Shown one piece after another: positions 35,089 through 43,907 of a stretch of DNA of 64,000 nt. The position numbers and the translations under genes were made by a program. The stretch is from positions 1-64,000 of the forward strand of contig JABABD010000017.1 of assembly GCA_014238425.1 (NCBI GenBank), written 5' to 3'. Within the stretch, counting starts at the first letter, position 1. Each line of letters begins with the position of its first letter. Source of the stretch: Flavobacteriaceae bacterium (lineage in GTDB: Bacteria; Bacteroidota; Bacteroidia; Flavobacteriales; Flavobacteriaceae). The notes under the pieces are model-generated. The model was not told where the DNA came from, made no database searches, and was given only the letters and a program-made list of their open reading frames with translations.

Positions 35089-35892
35089 ATGTCAAACGTA
35101 GTCCTTATTACAGGAGGCTCTTCCGGAATAGGAAAATCTATAGGAGAATATCTAACAGAAAAAGGCTTCAAAGTCTATGGTACAAGCAGAAACCCAGAGC
35201 GCTATACTGATAGCAAATTTTCAATTATAACTTTAGATGTTACCAAACCAGAAACAATTAAACAATGTGTGGATCAGGTTATTTTGGCTGAAGGTCGTAT
35301 AGATGTCTTGATCAACAATGCTGGTGTTGGTATTACGGGTGCTATTGAAGAAATTCCAGAGATTGAAATCAAAAACAATTTTGAGATCAATTTTTTTGGA
35401 CCTATAAATGTGATAAAAGCGGTATTGCCGCAAATGCGAGAGAAAAATTCAGGTCTTATTATTAATATTACGTCTATTGCGGGATATATGGGATTGCCTT
35501 ACCGAGGTGTTTATAGTGCCAGTAAAGGAGCTTTGGAGTTGCTTACTGAAGCTTTTAGAATGGAACTTAAGGCGTTTAATGTACATATGACCAACGTTGC
35601 TCCTGGAGATTTCGCAACGAATATTGCATCGGGACGTTATCATGCTCCAGTAATATCTGATTCTCCTTATAAAGAATCTTACGGTAATTCCTTAAAGATG
35701 ATAGATGATCATGTTGATGCTGGACTAGATCCACAACTTATGGCAAAAGTGATTTATAAGGTCATTCATACAAAAAAACCTAAAGGACACTACAAAGTAG
35801 GTACCTTTCTTCAGAAATTCTCTGTTGTTTTAAAACGTATTCTTCCTGATAAGGTGTACGAAAAAATGCTGATGAATCATTATAAGTTATAA
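35089..35892 (+). CDS. SDR family oxidoreductase
   Basis: The 267-residue classical short-chain dehydrogenase has the cofactor motif TGGSSGIGKSIG (8-19), NNAGVG (76-81), a catalytic Ser at about 129 (INITSIAGYMG), and YSASKGAL (Y142, K146). Substrate unknown; it may reduce a steroid-, lipid- or sugar-like carbonyl. A TATTTTTG box at 35053-35060 is a perfect -7 element about 29 bp before the ATG. The nearest TTG is too far for a normal -33. Confidence 0.92.
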   Translation: MSNVVLITGGSSGIGKSIGEYLTEKGFKVYGTSRNPERYTDSKFSIITLDVTKPETIKQCVDQVILAEGRIDVLINNAGVGITGAIEEIPEIEIKNNFEINFFGPINVIKAVLPQMREKNSGLIINITSIAGYMGLPYRGVYSASKGALELLTEAFRMELKAFNVHMTNVAPGDFATNIASGRYHAPVISDSPYKESYGNSLKMIDDHVDAGLDPQLMAKVIYKVIHTKKPKGHYKVGTFLQKFSVVLKRILPDKVYEKMLMNHYKL

Positions 35893-36019
35893 GCTTTAAC
35901 GGGTTATCTACAGATCGTTGAAAACAATTTTGTTTTAGGGATGCCATTCACTTTTATTGAGGTTGATAAGTTGTAAATTTGAAACTGAAATTCAACACAA
36001 CTAAAACAATCCATATCAC

Positions 36020-36673
36020 ATGAAATTTTTTATTGACACAGCTAATCTAGACCAAATAAGAGAAGCTCAAGATCTTGGTATTCTCGATGGCGTTACCACA
36101 AATCCATCATTAATGGCAAAAGAAGGTATTACAGGGCATGATAATATATTAAAGCACTATGTCGACATCTGTAATATTGTAGATGGCGATGTGAGTGCCG
36201 AAGTTATCTCTACTGACTTTGAAGGTATGGTTAGAGAAGGTGAAGCACTTGCCGAGCTACATGACCAAATTGTCATCAAATTACCAATGATAAAAGACGG
36301 TGTAAAGGCGTGTAAGTATTTTAGCGATAAAGGCATAAAAACCAATGTGACTTTGGTGTTTTCACCAGGTCAAGCCTTATTAGCTGCTAAAGCTGGAGCT
36401 ACTTATGTGTCACCATTTATTGGACGATTAGATGATATCTCTACAGATGGATTGAATCTGATAGCTGAAATCCGTATGATTTATGACAATTATGGTTTTG
36501 AAACTGAAATACTTGCGGCTTCTATAAGACATACTATGCACGTCATTGACTGTGCAAAGCTAGGAGCAGATGTTATGACAGGACCTCTAAGTTCTATTGA
36601 AGGACTTTTAAAACACCCATTGACGGATATTGGTCTTGCTAAATTTTTAGCAGACTATGAGAAAGGAAATTAA
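36020..36673 (+). CDS. fsa: Transaldolase / fructose-6-phosphate aldolase-like
   Basis: The 217-residue protein belongs to the short transaldolase (TalC/Fsa) family. It starts [20 protein letters not shown], has [13 protein letters not shown] (24-36), the Schiff-base lysine K87 in IVIKLPM, and [10 protein letters not shown]. Such proteins in Bacteroidota usually act as transaldolases of the pentose phosphate pathway, so the symbol describes the subfamily rather than the activity. A TAAATTTG box at 35974-35981 is a perfect -7 element. Confidence 0.93.
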   Translation: MKFFIDTANLDQIREAQDLGILDGVTTNPSLMAKEGITGHDNILKHYVDICNIVDGDVSAEVISTDFEGMVREGEALAELHDQIVIKLPMIKDGVKACKYFSDKGIKTNVTLVFSPGQALLAAKAGATYVSPFIGRLDDISTDGLNLIAEIRMIYDNYGFETEILAASIRHTMHVIDCAKLGADVMTGPLSSIEGLLKHPLTDIGLAKFLADYEKGN

Positions 36674-36691
36674 ATACATAAATATTTAAAC

Positions 36692-36728
36692 AAAAAAAAT
36701 GCGCAATTTTTAATTGCGCATTTTTTTG
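36692..36728. terminator. Bidirectional intrinsic terminator
   Basis: ATGCGCAATT (36699-36708) pairs with AATTGCGCAT (36712-36721) around a three-base loop, and an A-tract before and T-tract after extend the stem. It lies between the converging transaldolase and TlpA-like genes and can serve both. Confidence 0.85.
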
Positions 36729-38147
36729 CTATTGATTTAACAGTCCTAGTACTTGTTCTTCAAAGTAATGACTGGCCATATTGGCATTTCCGTGTACTAT
36801 AATACCATCTTCATTAATAAGCATGACTTTGTTGAGTCTACTAATAACCAATTGTTTTTTTGCGTCTTCGGGTTTAACAAATTGATATTCATTAACGATA
36901 GGGAACTTGTATTTTTTTAAAGCTTTTTCCCAATTTTGAGAAGACAATTTATTGGCACTAATAGCGATAAAATCAATATCAGGATAATGCTTTTTAAGTT
37001 TTTGAGCCTTTAAATGTGCTTCTTTGAAATGTCTTCTCCAACGATAGGACCAAAAATATATAACGGTGGGTTTCTTGATAATAGAAGGCAAGGATACTTC
37101 TTCACCTTCATGATTGATTAAAGCTATGTTTGGTACTTTAGTTCCAGGAGTTAATTTCATGCAACCCTTGGCAACATTGGTAATTTCTTTTTTATGAGAT
37201 TCGTTTGTACTCTTTTCTAGATAAACTTCAATAAATTGGCTAATTTCCGCAGCTTTATTATTACTATCAAGAAATGCCCAAGCTGAATGCTTCATATGGC
37301 TATTCTTTATAGAGTTATTAGTAACAAGGCTGTCAATAATGTTTAGTCTATCTAGATTGTAATCCAAAGAATTTCTTTTGAAAACACTATCACTACTATG
37401 CTTAAAATGTTTACTCAAAGCAATGTTATTAAAATGATATTCCAAGAACCTAAAATAAGGAAAGTAGTTCCTTAAATTTTCATTGTTATAATTTACATCT
37501 TTTCTATAATCATAGAAATCATTTGGTAGCGACCTTAAATTAATCAACTCATTATTACCATAATAGGCAAAAGGATAAAGCTCCTTACGCGCATAGTTAT
37601 AATAGTGAATATTGGCATCAGCTATTTCATTGAAAATTTCTGAAGTAGAGTTCTTACGTTCAAATTTCTTTAACCGTTCATGTTTTGCATGTGTAATAGA
37701 ATCAACCTTATGTCTAAATTCTTCAGGAGATAATTGACTGAATTCTAACATATACTCACGTTCCTTCTCATTCTCAAGAAATAAATTGATAAGATAATTG
37801 TTCTTTTTAGCGCCCTTACCCGTAAATACCAAGGATTCATCAAATTCCATAGTATTGAGCCTAAAATGCAAGCTATCACCTTCTTCTAATAAGACAATCT
37901 GTTCTTCAGGTCTATGCTTAAATGTGTAAATACCGGAGTCAAGATCTTCAATTTTATAAAGAAATCTATTATTTGCATCTAGTAAAACAGTATCAATTGC
38001 AAGAGCACCGCGACTAAGAACTACATATCTTGAGTTAGGGTTAACAATTTCTCCTCCGACAAATGCATGGCTTTTACTGTCGTTAGTGTCTTGTTTGCAG
38101 TTAGTTATAAACAAAGACAACAAAATAATCAGTACAAAGTTCTTCAT
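36729..38147 (-). CDS. TlpA-like lipoprotein lacking the CXXC motif
   Basis: The 472-residue protein starts at ATG 38147 (MKNFVLIILLSLFITNC, Cys17). A longer frame to 38216 lacks a signal. The C-terminal 150 residues have the thioredoxin-like pattern of TlpA/AhpC proteins: PGTKVPNIALINHEGEEVSL, then TVIYFWSYRWRRHFKEAHLK, then DIDFIAISANK. Where active TlpA proteins have WCGPC, this one reads RWRRH, so both redox cysteines are missing. It is therefore unlikely to be an oxidoreductase. The N-terminal 300 residues resemble the helical/beta DUF4369-type region often placed before TlpA domains. Confidence 0.82.
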   Translation of the reverse strand: MKNFVLIILLSLFITNCKQDTNDSKSHAFVGGEIVNPNSRYVVLSRGALAIDTVLLDANNRFLYKIEDLDSGIYTFKHRPEEQIVLLEEGDSLHFRLNTMEFDESLVFTGKGAKKNNYLINLFLENEKEREYMLEFSQLSPEEFRHKVDSITHAKHERLKKFERKNSTSEIFNEIADANIHYYNYARKELYPFAYYGNNELINLRSLPNDFYDYRKDVNYNNENLRNYFPYFRFLEYHFNNIALSKHFKHSSDSVFKRNSLDYNLDRLNIIDSLVTNNSIKNSHMKHSAWAFLDSNNKAAEISQFIEVYLEKSTNESHKKEITNVAKGCMKLTPGTKVPNIALINHEGEEVSLPSIIKKPTVIYFWSYRWRRHFKEAHLKAQKLKKHYPDIDFIAISANKLSSQNWEKALKKYKFPIVNEYQFVKPEDAKKQLVISRLNKVMLINEDGIIVHGNANMASHYFEEQVLGLLNQ

Positions 38148-38283
38148 ATATGATAAAATCAGTCTAAAGTTAGATTCTGATTGATGATAAACAAAAGTAT
38201 ATTTTGAATACAACATCTGCTGTTAATGCGCTGTTAAAGTTAATATATAACGATTTTAATTTTATGCTATAGCTTGTTTTTTC

Positions 38284-38291
38284 TACTTTTG
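38284..38291 (+). promoter_or_regulatory. -7 box (TACTTTTG) of the ABC-F gene
   Basis: TACTTTTG is a perfect TAnnTTTG element 22 bp before the ATG at 38314. No TTG is seen at the expected -33 spacing. Confidence 0.5.
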
Positions 38292-38313
38292 CAGCAAATT
38301 TAAAAACGACATT

Positions 38314-39939
38314 ATGTTATCAGTTTCAAACCTTTCGGTTCAGTTTGGAAAACGTATCTTATTTGATGAAGTAAATACCACATTCAATAACGGTAATTGC
38401 TATGGAATCATTGGTGCTAACGGTGCAGGAAAATCTACATTTTTAAAGATTATTGCAGGACAACAAGACCCTACATCTGGACAAGTACATTTGGAGCCTG
38501 GTAAGCGTATGTCTGTTTTAGAACAGAATCATAACTTATATGATGAGCATCCAGTGTTAGAAACGGTGATTATGGGTAATAAGCCATTGCATAAGATCAA
38601 GACTGAGATTGATGCTTTATATGCTGATTATACAGATGAAAATGCTGAGAAGATAGGAGAATTGCAGGTCACTTTTGAAGAGATGAATGGGTGGAATGCA
38701 GATAGTGATGCCGCAGCAATGCTCTCAAACCTTGGTATTAAGGAAGACGTGCATTACAGCCTAATGAAGGATTTAGATGGTAAGCAGAAGGTACGGGTAT
38801 TGCTGGCACAGACTCTGTTTGGGAGTCCAGATGTGCTTATTATGGATGAGCCCACCAACGACTTGGATTACGAAACCATTACTTGGTTAGAGAATTTTTT
38901 AGCGAACTACGATAATTGTGTCATCATCGTATCGCACGATCGTCACTTCTTAGATTCTGTATGTACACATATTTCTGATATTGATTTTGGAAAAATAAAT
39001 CATTATTCAGGTAACTATACGTTTTGGTATGAATCGTCTCAATTAGCAGCAAAACAAAGAGCACAGCAGAATAAAAAGGCAGAAGATAAAAAGAAAGAAT
39101 TAGAAGAATTTATTAGACGCTTTTCTGCTAACGTGGCAAAATCTAAACAAGCAACAAGTAGAAAGAAAATGATCGATAAGCTTGATATTTCGAGTATTAA
39201 GCCATCAAGCAGAAGATATCCTGCAATTATTTTTGAAAGAGATCGCGAGGCAGGCGATCAAATCCTCAATGTTGAGGGCTTAGCCAAATCCCTAGACGGA
39301 GATATCTTATTTAAGAATGTAGATATCAATCTTACTAAGGGAGATAAAGTAGTCGTGTTTTCTAAAGATTCTAGGGCTACATCGGCATTTTATGAGATAT
39401 TAAATGCTAAAGAAAAAGCAGATGCAGGTAAATTTGCTTGGGGTGTTACTACAACGCAATCATATTTACCATTAGATAATTCAGAGTATTTTGAAAACAA
39501 TCTTACTTTGGTGGATTGGTTAAGGCAATGGGCCCAAACTGAAGAAGAAAGGGAAGAAGTTCATGTGCGTGGCTTCTTAGGTAAGATGATTTTTAGTGGA
39601 GAAGAGGCTCTTAAGAAAAGTAATGTGCTTTCTGGAGGCGAAAAAGTACGTTGTATGTTAAGCCGGATGATGATGTTACGCGCCAATGTACTAATGTTAG
39701 ATGAGCCAACTAACCATTTAGATCTAGAGAGTATTACTGCTTTTAACAATTCCTTGAAAAATTTTAAAGGTACTGTATTGTTTACAACACATGATCATGA
39801 GTTTGCCCAAACAGTAGCCAATAGGATTATTGAATTAACACCTAATGGCGTTATAGATCGTTACAGTACGTTCGATGAGTATATGCAAAATCCTAAAGTA
39901 AAAGAACTTCGCGAAAAAATGTACGCTGTTACAGTTTAA
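38314..39939 (+). CDS. ABC-F family ATPase (YbiT-like)
   Basis: The 541-residue cytoplasmic protein has two ABC nucleotide-binding domains joined by a charged linker (about 240-310) and no membrane segments, as expected for ribosome-associated ABC-F proteins. NBD1: Walker A GANGAGKST (34-42), Walker B LIMDEPTNDLD (175-185), but its signature position reads DLDGK (153-157) instead of LSGGE. NBD2: signature LSGGEKVR (439-446) and Walker B VLMLDEPTNHLD are intact, but its Walker A reads FSKDSRATS (349-357). Since each ATP site uses one Walker A and the other domain's signature, one site looks complete and the other dead. The stop overlaps the converging DUF2007 gene. Confidence 0.93.
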   Translation: MLSVSNLSVQFGKRILFDEVNTTFNNGNCYGIIGANGAGKSTFLKIIAGQQDPTSGQVHLEPGKRMSVLEQNHNLYDEHPVLETVIMGNKPLHKIKTEIDALYADYTDENAEKIGELQVTFEEMNGWNADSDAAAMLSNLGIKEDVHYSLMKDLDGKQKVRVLLAQTLFGSPDVLIMDEPTNDLDYETITWLENFLANYDNCVIIVSHDRHFLDSVCTHISDIDFGKINHYSGNYTFWYESSQLAAKQRAQQNKKAEDKKKELEEFIRRFSANVAKSKQATSRKKMIDKLDISSIKPSSRRYPAIIFERDREAGDQILNVEGLAKSLDGDILFKNVDINLTKGDKVVVFSKDSRATSAFYEILNAKEKADAGKFAWGVTTTQSYLPLDNSEYFENNLTLVDWLRQWAQTEEEREEVHVRGFLGKMIFSGEEALKKSNVLSGGEKVRCMLSRMMMLRANVLMLDEPTNHLDLESITAFNNSLKNFKGTVLFTTHDHEFAQTVANRIIELTPNGVIDRYSTFDEYMQNPKVKELREKMYAVTV

Positions 39940-40172
39940 GCGCTCATGCTTGATCTTATTTCTTCAACAATAGGTACAGATCGATCTAATTGGTCTTCAC
40001 GAACATAGAGTTCTTGACTTCCAGGAATTGATGCTCCAAAGCCTGCTAATCTACCAGATTCGGTTTCGTCTTTAATAACTGGAGAAATACCAATTTCTTC
40101 AAGACGAGTAATTATCAGATTGGTGATTATAAAGCTTCCTGTATATATTTTTATGTATTCAGATTCGCTCAT
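39936..40172 (-). CDS. DUF2007 family protein
   Basis: The 78-residue protein matches the small DUF2007 'putative signal transducing' family: IKIYTGSFIITNLIITRLEE, followed by IPGSQELYVREDQLDRSVPI. These ferredoxin-like-fold proteins have no established role. Its stop codon overlaps that of the converging ABC-F gene. Confidence 0.85.
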   Translation of the reverse strand: MSESEYIKIYTGSFIITNLIITRLEEIGISPVIKDETESGRLAGFGASIPGSQELYVREDQLDRSVPIVEEIRSSMSA

Positions 40173-40337
40173 AATAATTGATCTTTCTCTTAAAGATACG
40201 AAATATATTGCACTTGCTTAATTTATAATTTCAGCAATTAAGTGCCTTATTGTCAATATATTAATCATATATTAAATCAAAGACCACTAAAGTCTGGATG
40301 TGTTGAATTCGAAATTTAATCTCTAACAGTGGAATTA

Positions 40338-41168
40338 TTAAAAGGTTCCAACAATACCAATTTGCCCTGCACCAAGTTTAAGATTCCAAGAGATGTTCTT
40401 TTTCTTATTTGGATACTCGTATAAGTTTCTCTTAAACAAAAAATTGTCAATACTATCTACAACAACAATACTTAAAACAGTTCCTAAAGCCACATCTGTA
40501 AGCCAATGAGCACCTATCCACATTCTAGAGATGGGCGTGATAGATCCTAGGCCATATATTAGGATTTTTGCGCTTAAACTATCAAATTGCTTAGCGATGA
40601 CATGTGCTGTTGTCATAGCTAAAACGGCATGACCAGATGGTGTCGAATGGAACGCGCCCTCTTTGCTAAAAGGCTTGAAGATATCTTTTCCATAAACTGA
40701 GCCTGGTCGTGCACGGCCGATAATATTTTTTGCAGCAGATTGTATAAAGCCAACCGTAAAACCTGAAGCTATAAGTAAGACACCAGTTTTTCGAACTTTT
40801 TCATTTTTAGTCAATAACCCAAATCCGTATATGCCAGCAGAGATAGCATAATTATTTTGTGGATTGCCAAAATAGCGTCCAAAATCCCTAATTACTAGAG
40901 GGATATCATCCCTTTGCTTAGTAAAAAACTCTGAAGATTCTTCATCAAATGTGTAGAGTACGGCTGTGCCAAGTGCCACACCTGCAAAGGTTAGAGCATC
41001 TTTTTTTTTCCACCTAAGTGGTTGTGTAAACGCATGTCCGACACCTTTTATACTAGCTCTAGCATCGTATTTAAGTAAATCCCAAGTGCTGGTTGAATCT
41101 TTGACTTTTCCTTGCGAAAAAGAAGTAGCTACAAATAGAAAAATCAACAAATTAAGGAGGTGTTTCAT
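40338..41168 (-). CDS. PAP2-family lipid phosphatase
   Basis: The 276-residue membrane protein has a signal-like N-terminus and several hydrophobic helices. The PAP2 active-site motifs are all present: KNIIGRARPGSVYG (C1, KxxxxxxRP), STPSGHAVLAM (C2, PSGH) and SRMWIGAHWLTDVALG (C3, SRxxxxxHxxxD). Relatives dephosphorylate undecaprenyl diphosphate, phosphatidic acid or lipid A. The substrate is unclear here. It lies 40 bp downstream of pheT and is probably co-transcribed. Confidence 0.92.
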   Translation of the reverse strand: MKHLLNLLIFLFVATSFSQGKVKDSTSTWDLLKYDARASIKGVGHAFTQPLRWKKKDALTFAGVALGTAVLYTFDEESSEFFTKQRDDIPLVIRDFGRYFGNPQNNYAISAGIYGFGLLTKNEKVRKTGVLLIASGFTVGFIQSAAKNIIGRARPGSVYGKDIFKPFSKEGAFHSTPSGHAVLAMTTAHVIAKQFDSLSAKILIYGLGSITPISRMWIGAHWLTDVALGTVLSIVVVDSIDNFLFKRNLYEYPNKKKNISWNLKLGAGQIGIVGTF

Positions 41169-41208
41169 ATTTAGAAATCTGTTTAAAAGAAGTCCAAAAG
41201 GTAGAAAA

Positions 41209-43635
41209 TTATCTTAATTCAGCACCAAGTTGCTTCTCGAAATTTGCTTGTAATTTACTCATTATCTTGTCTATTTGTTTGTCTGTAAGTGTTTTGTGGT
41301 CATCTTGAAGTATAAAGCTAACGGCATAACTCTTTTTGCCTTTAGGCAGATTTTTTCCTTGATAAACATCAAACAAAGTGATATCTTTAAGAAGTTGTTT
41401 TTCACTTCGTTTCGCAATTGTATGAATCTCTTTAAAAGATACGGCAGTATCTAATAACAATGCAAAATCACGACGTACTGCAGGGTATTTTGCTAGGCCT
41501 GAAAATTGAACTTTTTGATGTTTTGCACTTTCTAAAATGGTATCCCATTTAAAATTTGCATAAATCACTTCTTGAGCAATGTCAAAGTGCTTCGAGATGG
41601 ACTTTTTTACTACGCCAAATTCTACAAGAGTTTTTTTCGCCCATTGTATTTCTATTCCTTCAGAAAAGATATCTGATTTTATTGGATTTGATGTCGTATT
41701 ACTAAATCCTAAGCGATTTAATACTGAGGATATAACGCCCTTAGCATAAAAGAAATCACTAGTTTTTGCAGCTGAATTCCAAGTTTCACTTACACGATTT
41801 CCAGTTACAAATATTGTAAGGTGTTTATGTTCCTCTCTTCCTGAAGGAAAATTATGATACGTTTTGCCAAACTCAAAAAGCTTAAGGTCAGAACGTTTTC
41901 TATTAATATTATAAGATATAGCTTCTAATCCAGAGAATACTAATGATTGCCTCATCACTGCTAGATCCTGGCTTAACGGATTCAACATTTGTACATTGAA
42001 CTCTTCTTTTAAGTCATTACTTAAAGTTATATATTTTTCGGTTGTTAGTGAATTGGCAAGCATTTCATAAAAGCCATTTGCAACTAACTGATTACTTATA
42101 ACATTTTGTAATTTATAATCTTCAAACTTGGATGAATTCGAAATAGAGGCATTTAGTTTTTCAGTTGTTTTAATAGCGTTGTAACCATATACTCTAAGGA
42201 TTTCTTCAATAACATCAGCCTCACGCGTCACATCATTTCTGTAAGCAGGAATAGTCAAGCCTAAACCAGTTTCAGTTACGTTGTTGATAGTGATGTCTAA
42301 TGAAGATAAAATGCGTTTTATTGTTTCTCTAGGAATTTCTTCACCTATAAGTTTTGTTGCATTGTCAAAATTCAATACAACTTGCGAATCTTCAATTTTA
42401 GTAGGATAAACATCATAAATATCCGAGGTGATCTCACCACCAGCAATATCCTGGATCAGTAAAGCTGCACGTTTCAATGTATATTCCGTGATATTTGGAT
42501 CGATGCCTCTTTCAAACCTGAAGGATGCATCTGTATTCAATCCATGACGTTTAGATGTCTTTCTAACGCTTACAGGATTAAAGTAAGCGCTTTCCAAGAA
42601 AATGCTAGTGGTGGTTTCTGAAACACCAGAGTTGATACCGCCAAAAACTCCAGCAATACACAGGGGTTTGTCAGTATCACAGATCATTAAATCTTCTTCA
42701 TGAAGCTCCCTTTCAATATCATCAAGAGTTACGAATTTTGTTCCTTTTGGCAATGTTTTTACGATAATTTTTCCATTAGAAACCTTAGCTGCATCAAAAG
42801 CATGTAAAGGTTGTCCAAGTTCATGTAGTACGTAATTGGTAGCATCTACTATATTATTTACTGGAGATAAACCAATGGCTTTTAAACGATGCTGTAACCA
42901 TGCTGGAGAATCTCCTACTTTCAAGCCACTTATTGTAACTCCGCAATAGCGAGGTGCTAATTCTTTATCTATAACTTCAATATCTATTTTAAGCGTGCGA
43001 TTATCTATTTTAAAAGCACTTACCGAAGGAGTAATAAGCTCTACCGCTACTTCATTCTGTAAAAGCCCAGCTTTAAGATCACGAGCCACACCATAATGAC
43101 TCATGGCATCTGCACGGTTAGGTGTCAATCCTATTTCAAAAACGTAATCATTTTCAACATCAAAAATCTCGGAAGCTTTAGTGCCAGTTTTTAAGGTCTC
43201 ATCTAAAACCATAATACCATCATGGCTATTCCCAAGACCTAGTTCGTCTTCTGCACATATCATTCCGTAGCTTTCCTCTCCACGAATCTTACCTTTTTTA
43301 ATAGTCCAGGCCTCACCTTTATCGTCGTACAATTTCGTACCAATTGTCGCTACAGCTACTTTCTGTCCTTTAGCAACATTGGGTGCGCCGCAAACAATCT
43401 GTACTGGAGTATCTGTACCAATATCTACTGTCGTTAATCTCAATCTATCAGCATTGGGGTGCTGGACACAGGTCAATACTTCTCCGACTATAACACCTTG
43501 AAGGCCCCCTTTAACTGATTGGTAGGATTCTACACCTTCGACTTCAAGTCCGAGATCTGTCAATAATTCAGATGTTTTTTCGACATCCCAATTCATGTTG
43601 ATGAATTGCTTTATCCAGTTGTATGAAATTTTCAT
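41209..43635 (-). CDS. pheT: Phenylalanyl-tRNA synthetase beta subunit
   Basis: The 808-residue subunit pairs with PheS to charge tRNA-Phe. It has the N-terminal tRNA-binding domain (about 40-150: GVIVGEVLTCVQHPNADRLR), the B3/B4 editing domain (around 210-385), the B5 domain, the core synthetase-like domain, and the C-terminal anticodon-binding FDX-ACB domain (KYPAVRRDFALLLD onward). Length is standard. pheS is not in the window. Its promoter is a full flavobacterial consensus. Confidence 0.98.
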   Translation of the reverse strand: MKISYNWIKQFINMNWDVEKTSELLTDLGLEVEGVESYQSVKGGLQGVIVGEVLTCVQHPNADRLRLTTVDIGTDTPVQIVCGAPNVAKGQKVAVATIGTKLYDDKGEAWTIKKGKIRGEESYGMICAEDELGLGNSHDGIMVLDETLKTGTKASEIFDVENDYVFEIGLTPNRADAMSHYGVARDLKAGLLQNEVAVELITPSVSAFKIDNRTLKIDIEVIDKELAPRYCGVTISGLKVGDSPAWLQHRLKAIGLSPVNNIVDATNYVLHELGQPLHAFDAAKVSNGKIIVKTLPKGTKFVTLDDIERELHEEDLMICDTDKPLCIAGVFGGINSGVSETTTSIFLESAYFNPVSVRKTSKRHGLNTDASFRFERGIDPNITEYTLKRAALLIQDIAGGEITSDIYDVYPTKIEDSQVVLNFDNATKLIGEEIPRETIKRILSSLDITINNVTETGLGLTIPAYRNDVTREADVIEEILRVYGYNAIKTTEKLNASISNSSKFEDYKLQNVISNQLVANGFYEMLANSLTTEKYITLSNDLKEEFNVQMLNPLSQDLAVMRQSLVFSGLEAISYNINRKRSDLKLFEFGKTYHNFPSGREEHKHLTIFVTGNRVSETWNSAAKTSDFFYAKGVISSVLNRLGFSNTTSNPIKSDIFSEGIEIQWAKKTLVEFGVVKKSISKHFDIAQEVIYANFKWDTILESAKHQKVQFSGLAKYPAVRRDFALLLDTAVSFKEIHTIAKRSEKQLLKDITLFDVYQGKNLPKGKKSYAVSFILQDDHKTLTDKQIDKIMSKLQANFEKQLGAELR

Positions 43636-43674
43636 GTGTTATGAATAGTTATATAGCTCATTTTAATCGTTTGG

Positions 43675-43704
43675 CAAAGATAGGATTTTGGATGGAGTAA
43701 ACAA
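43675..43704 (-). promoter_or_regulatory. pheT promoter, TTG-N19-TATCTTTG
   Basis: On the minus strand TTG (43704-43702) is followed after 19 bases by TATCTTTG (43682-43675). Transcription should start near 43670, leaving a leader of about 35 bases with no obvious attenuator or T-box. Confidence 0.7.
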
Positions 43705-43907
43705 CTTGCTTCGCAATCTGAATTGTATTTTAAACTTGAGTTAATAAATTGAAAATATCAACATTCAAAATTTATGTATATCATTGAATATAAGTAATTT
43801 ACGTAGATGATTGTTATTAACTTTTAAATCCTTATAAATGAGATGTGATTTTGCATGAATGAAAATTTTAGTTTGCGGTACTAACCATTTTTAATCTATT
43901 ATACACA

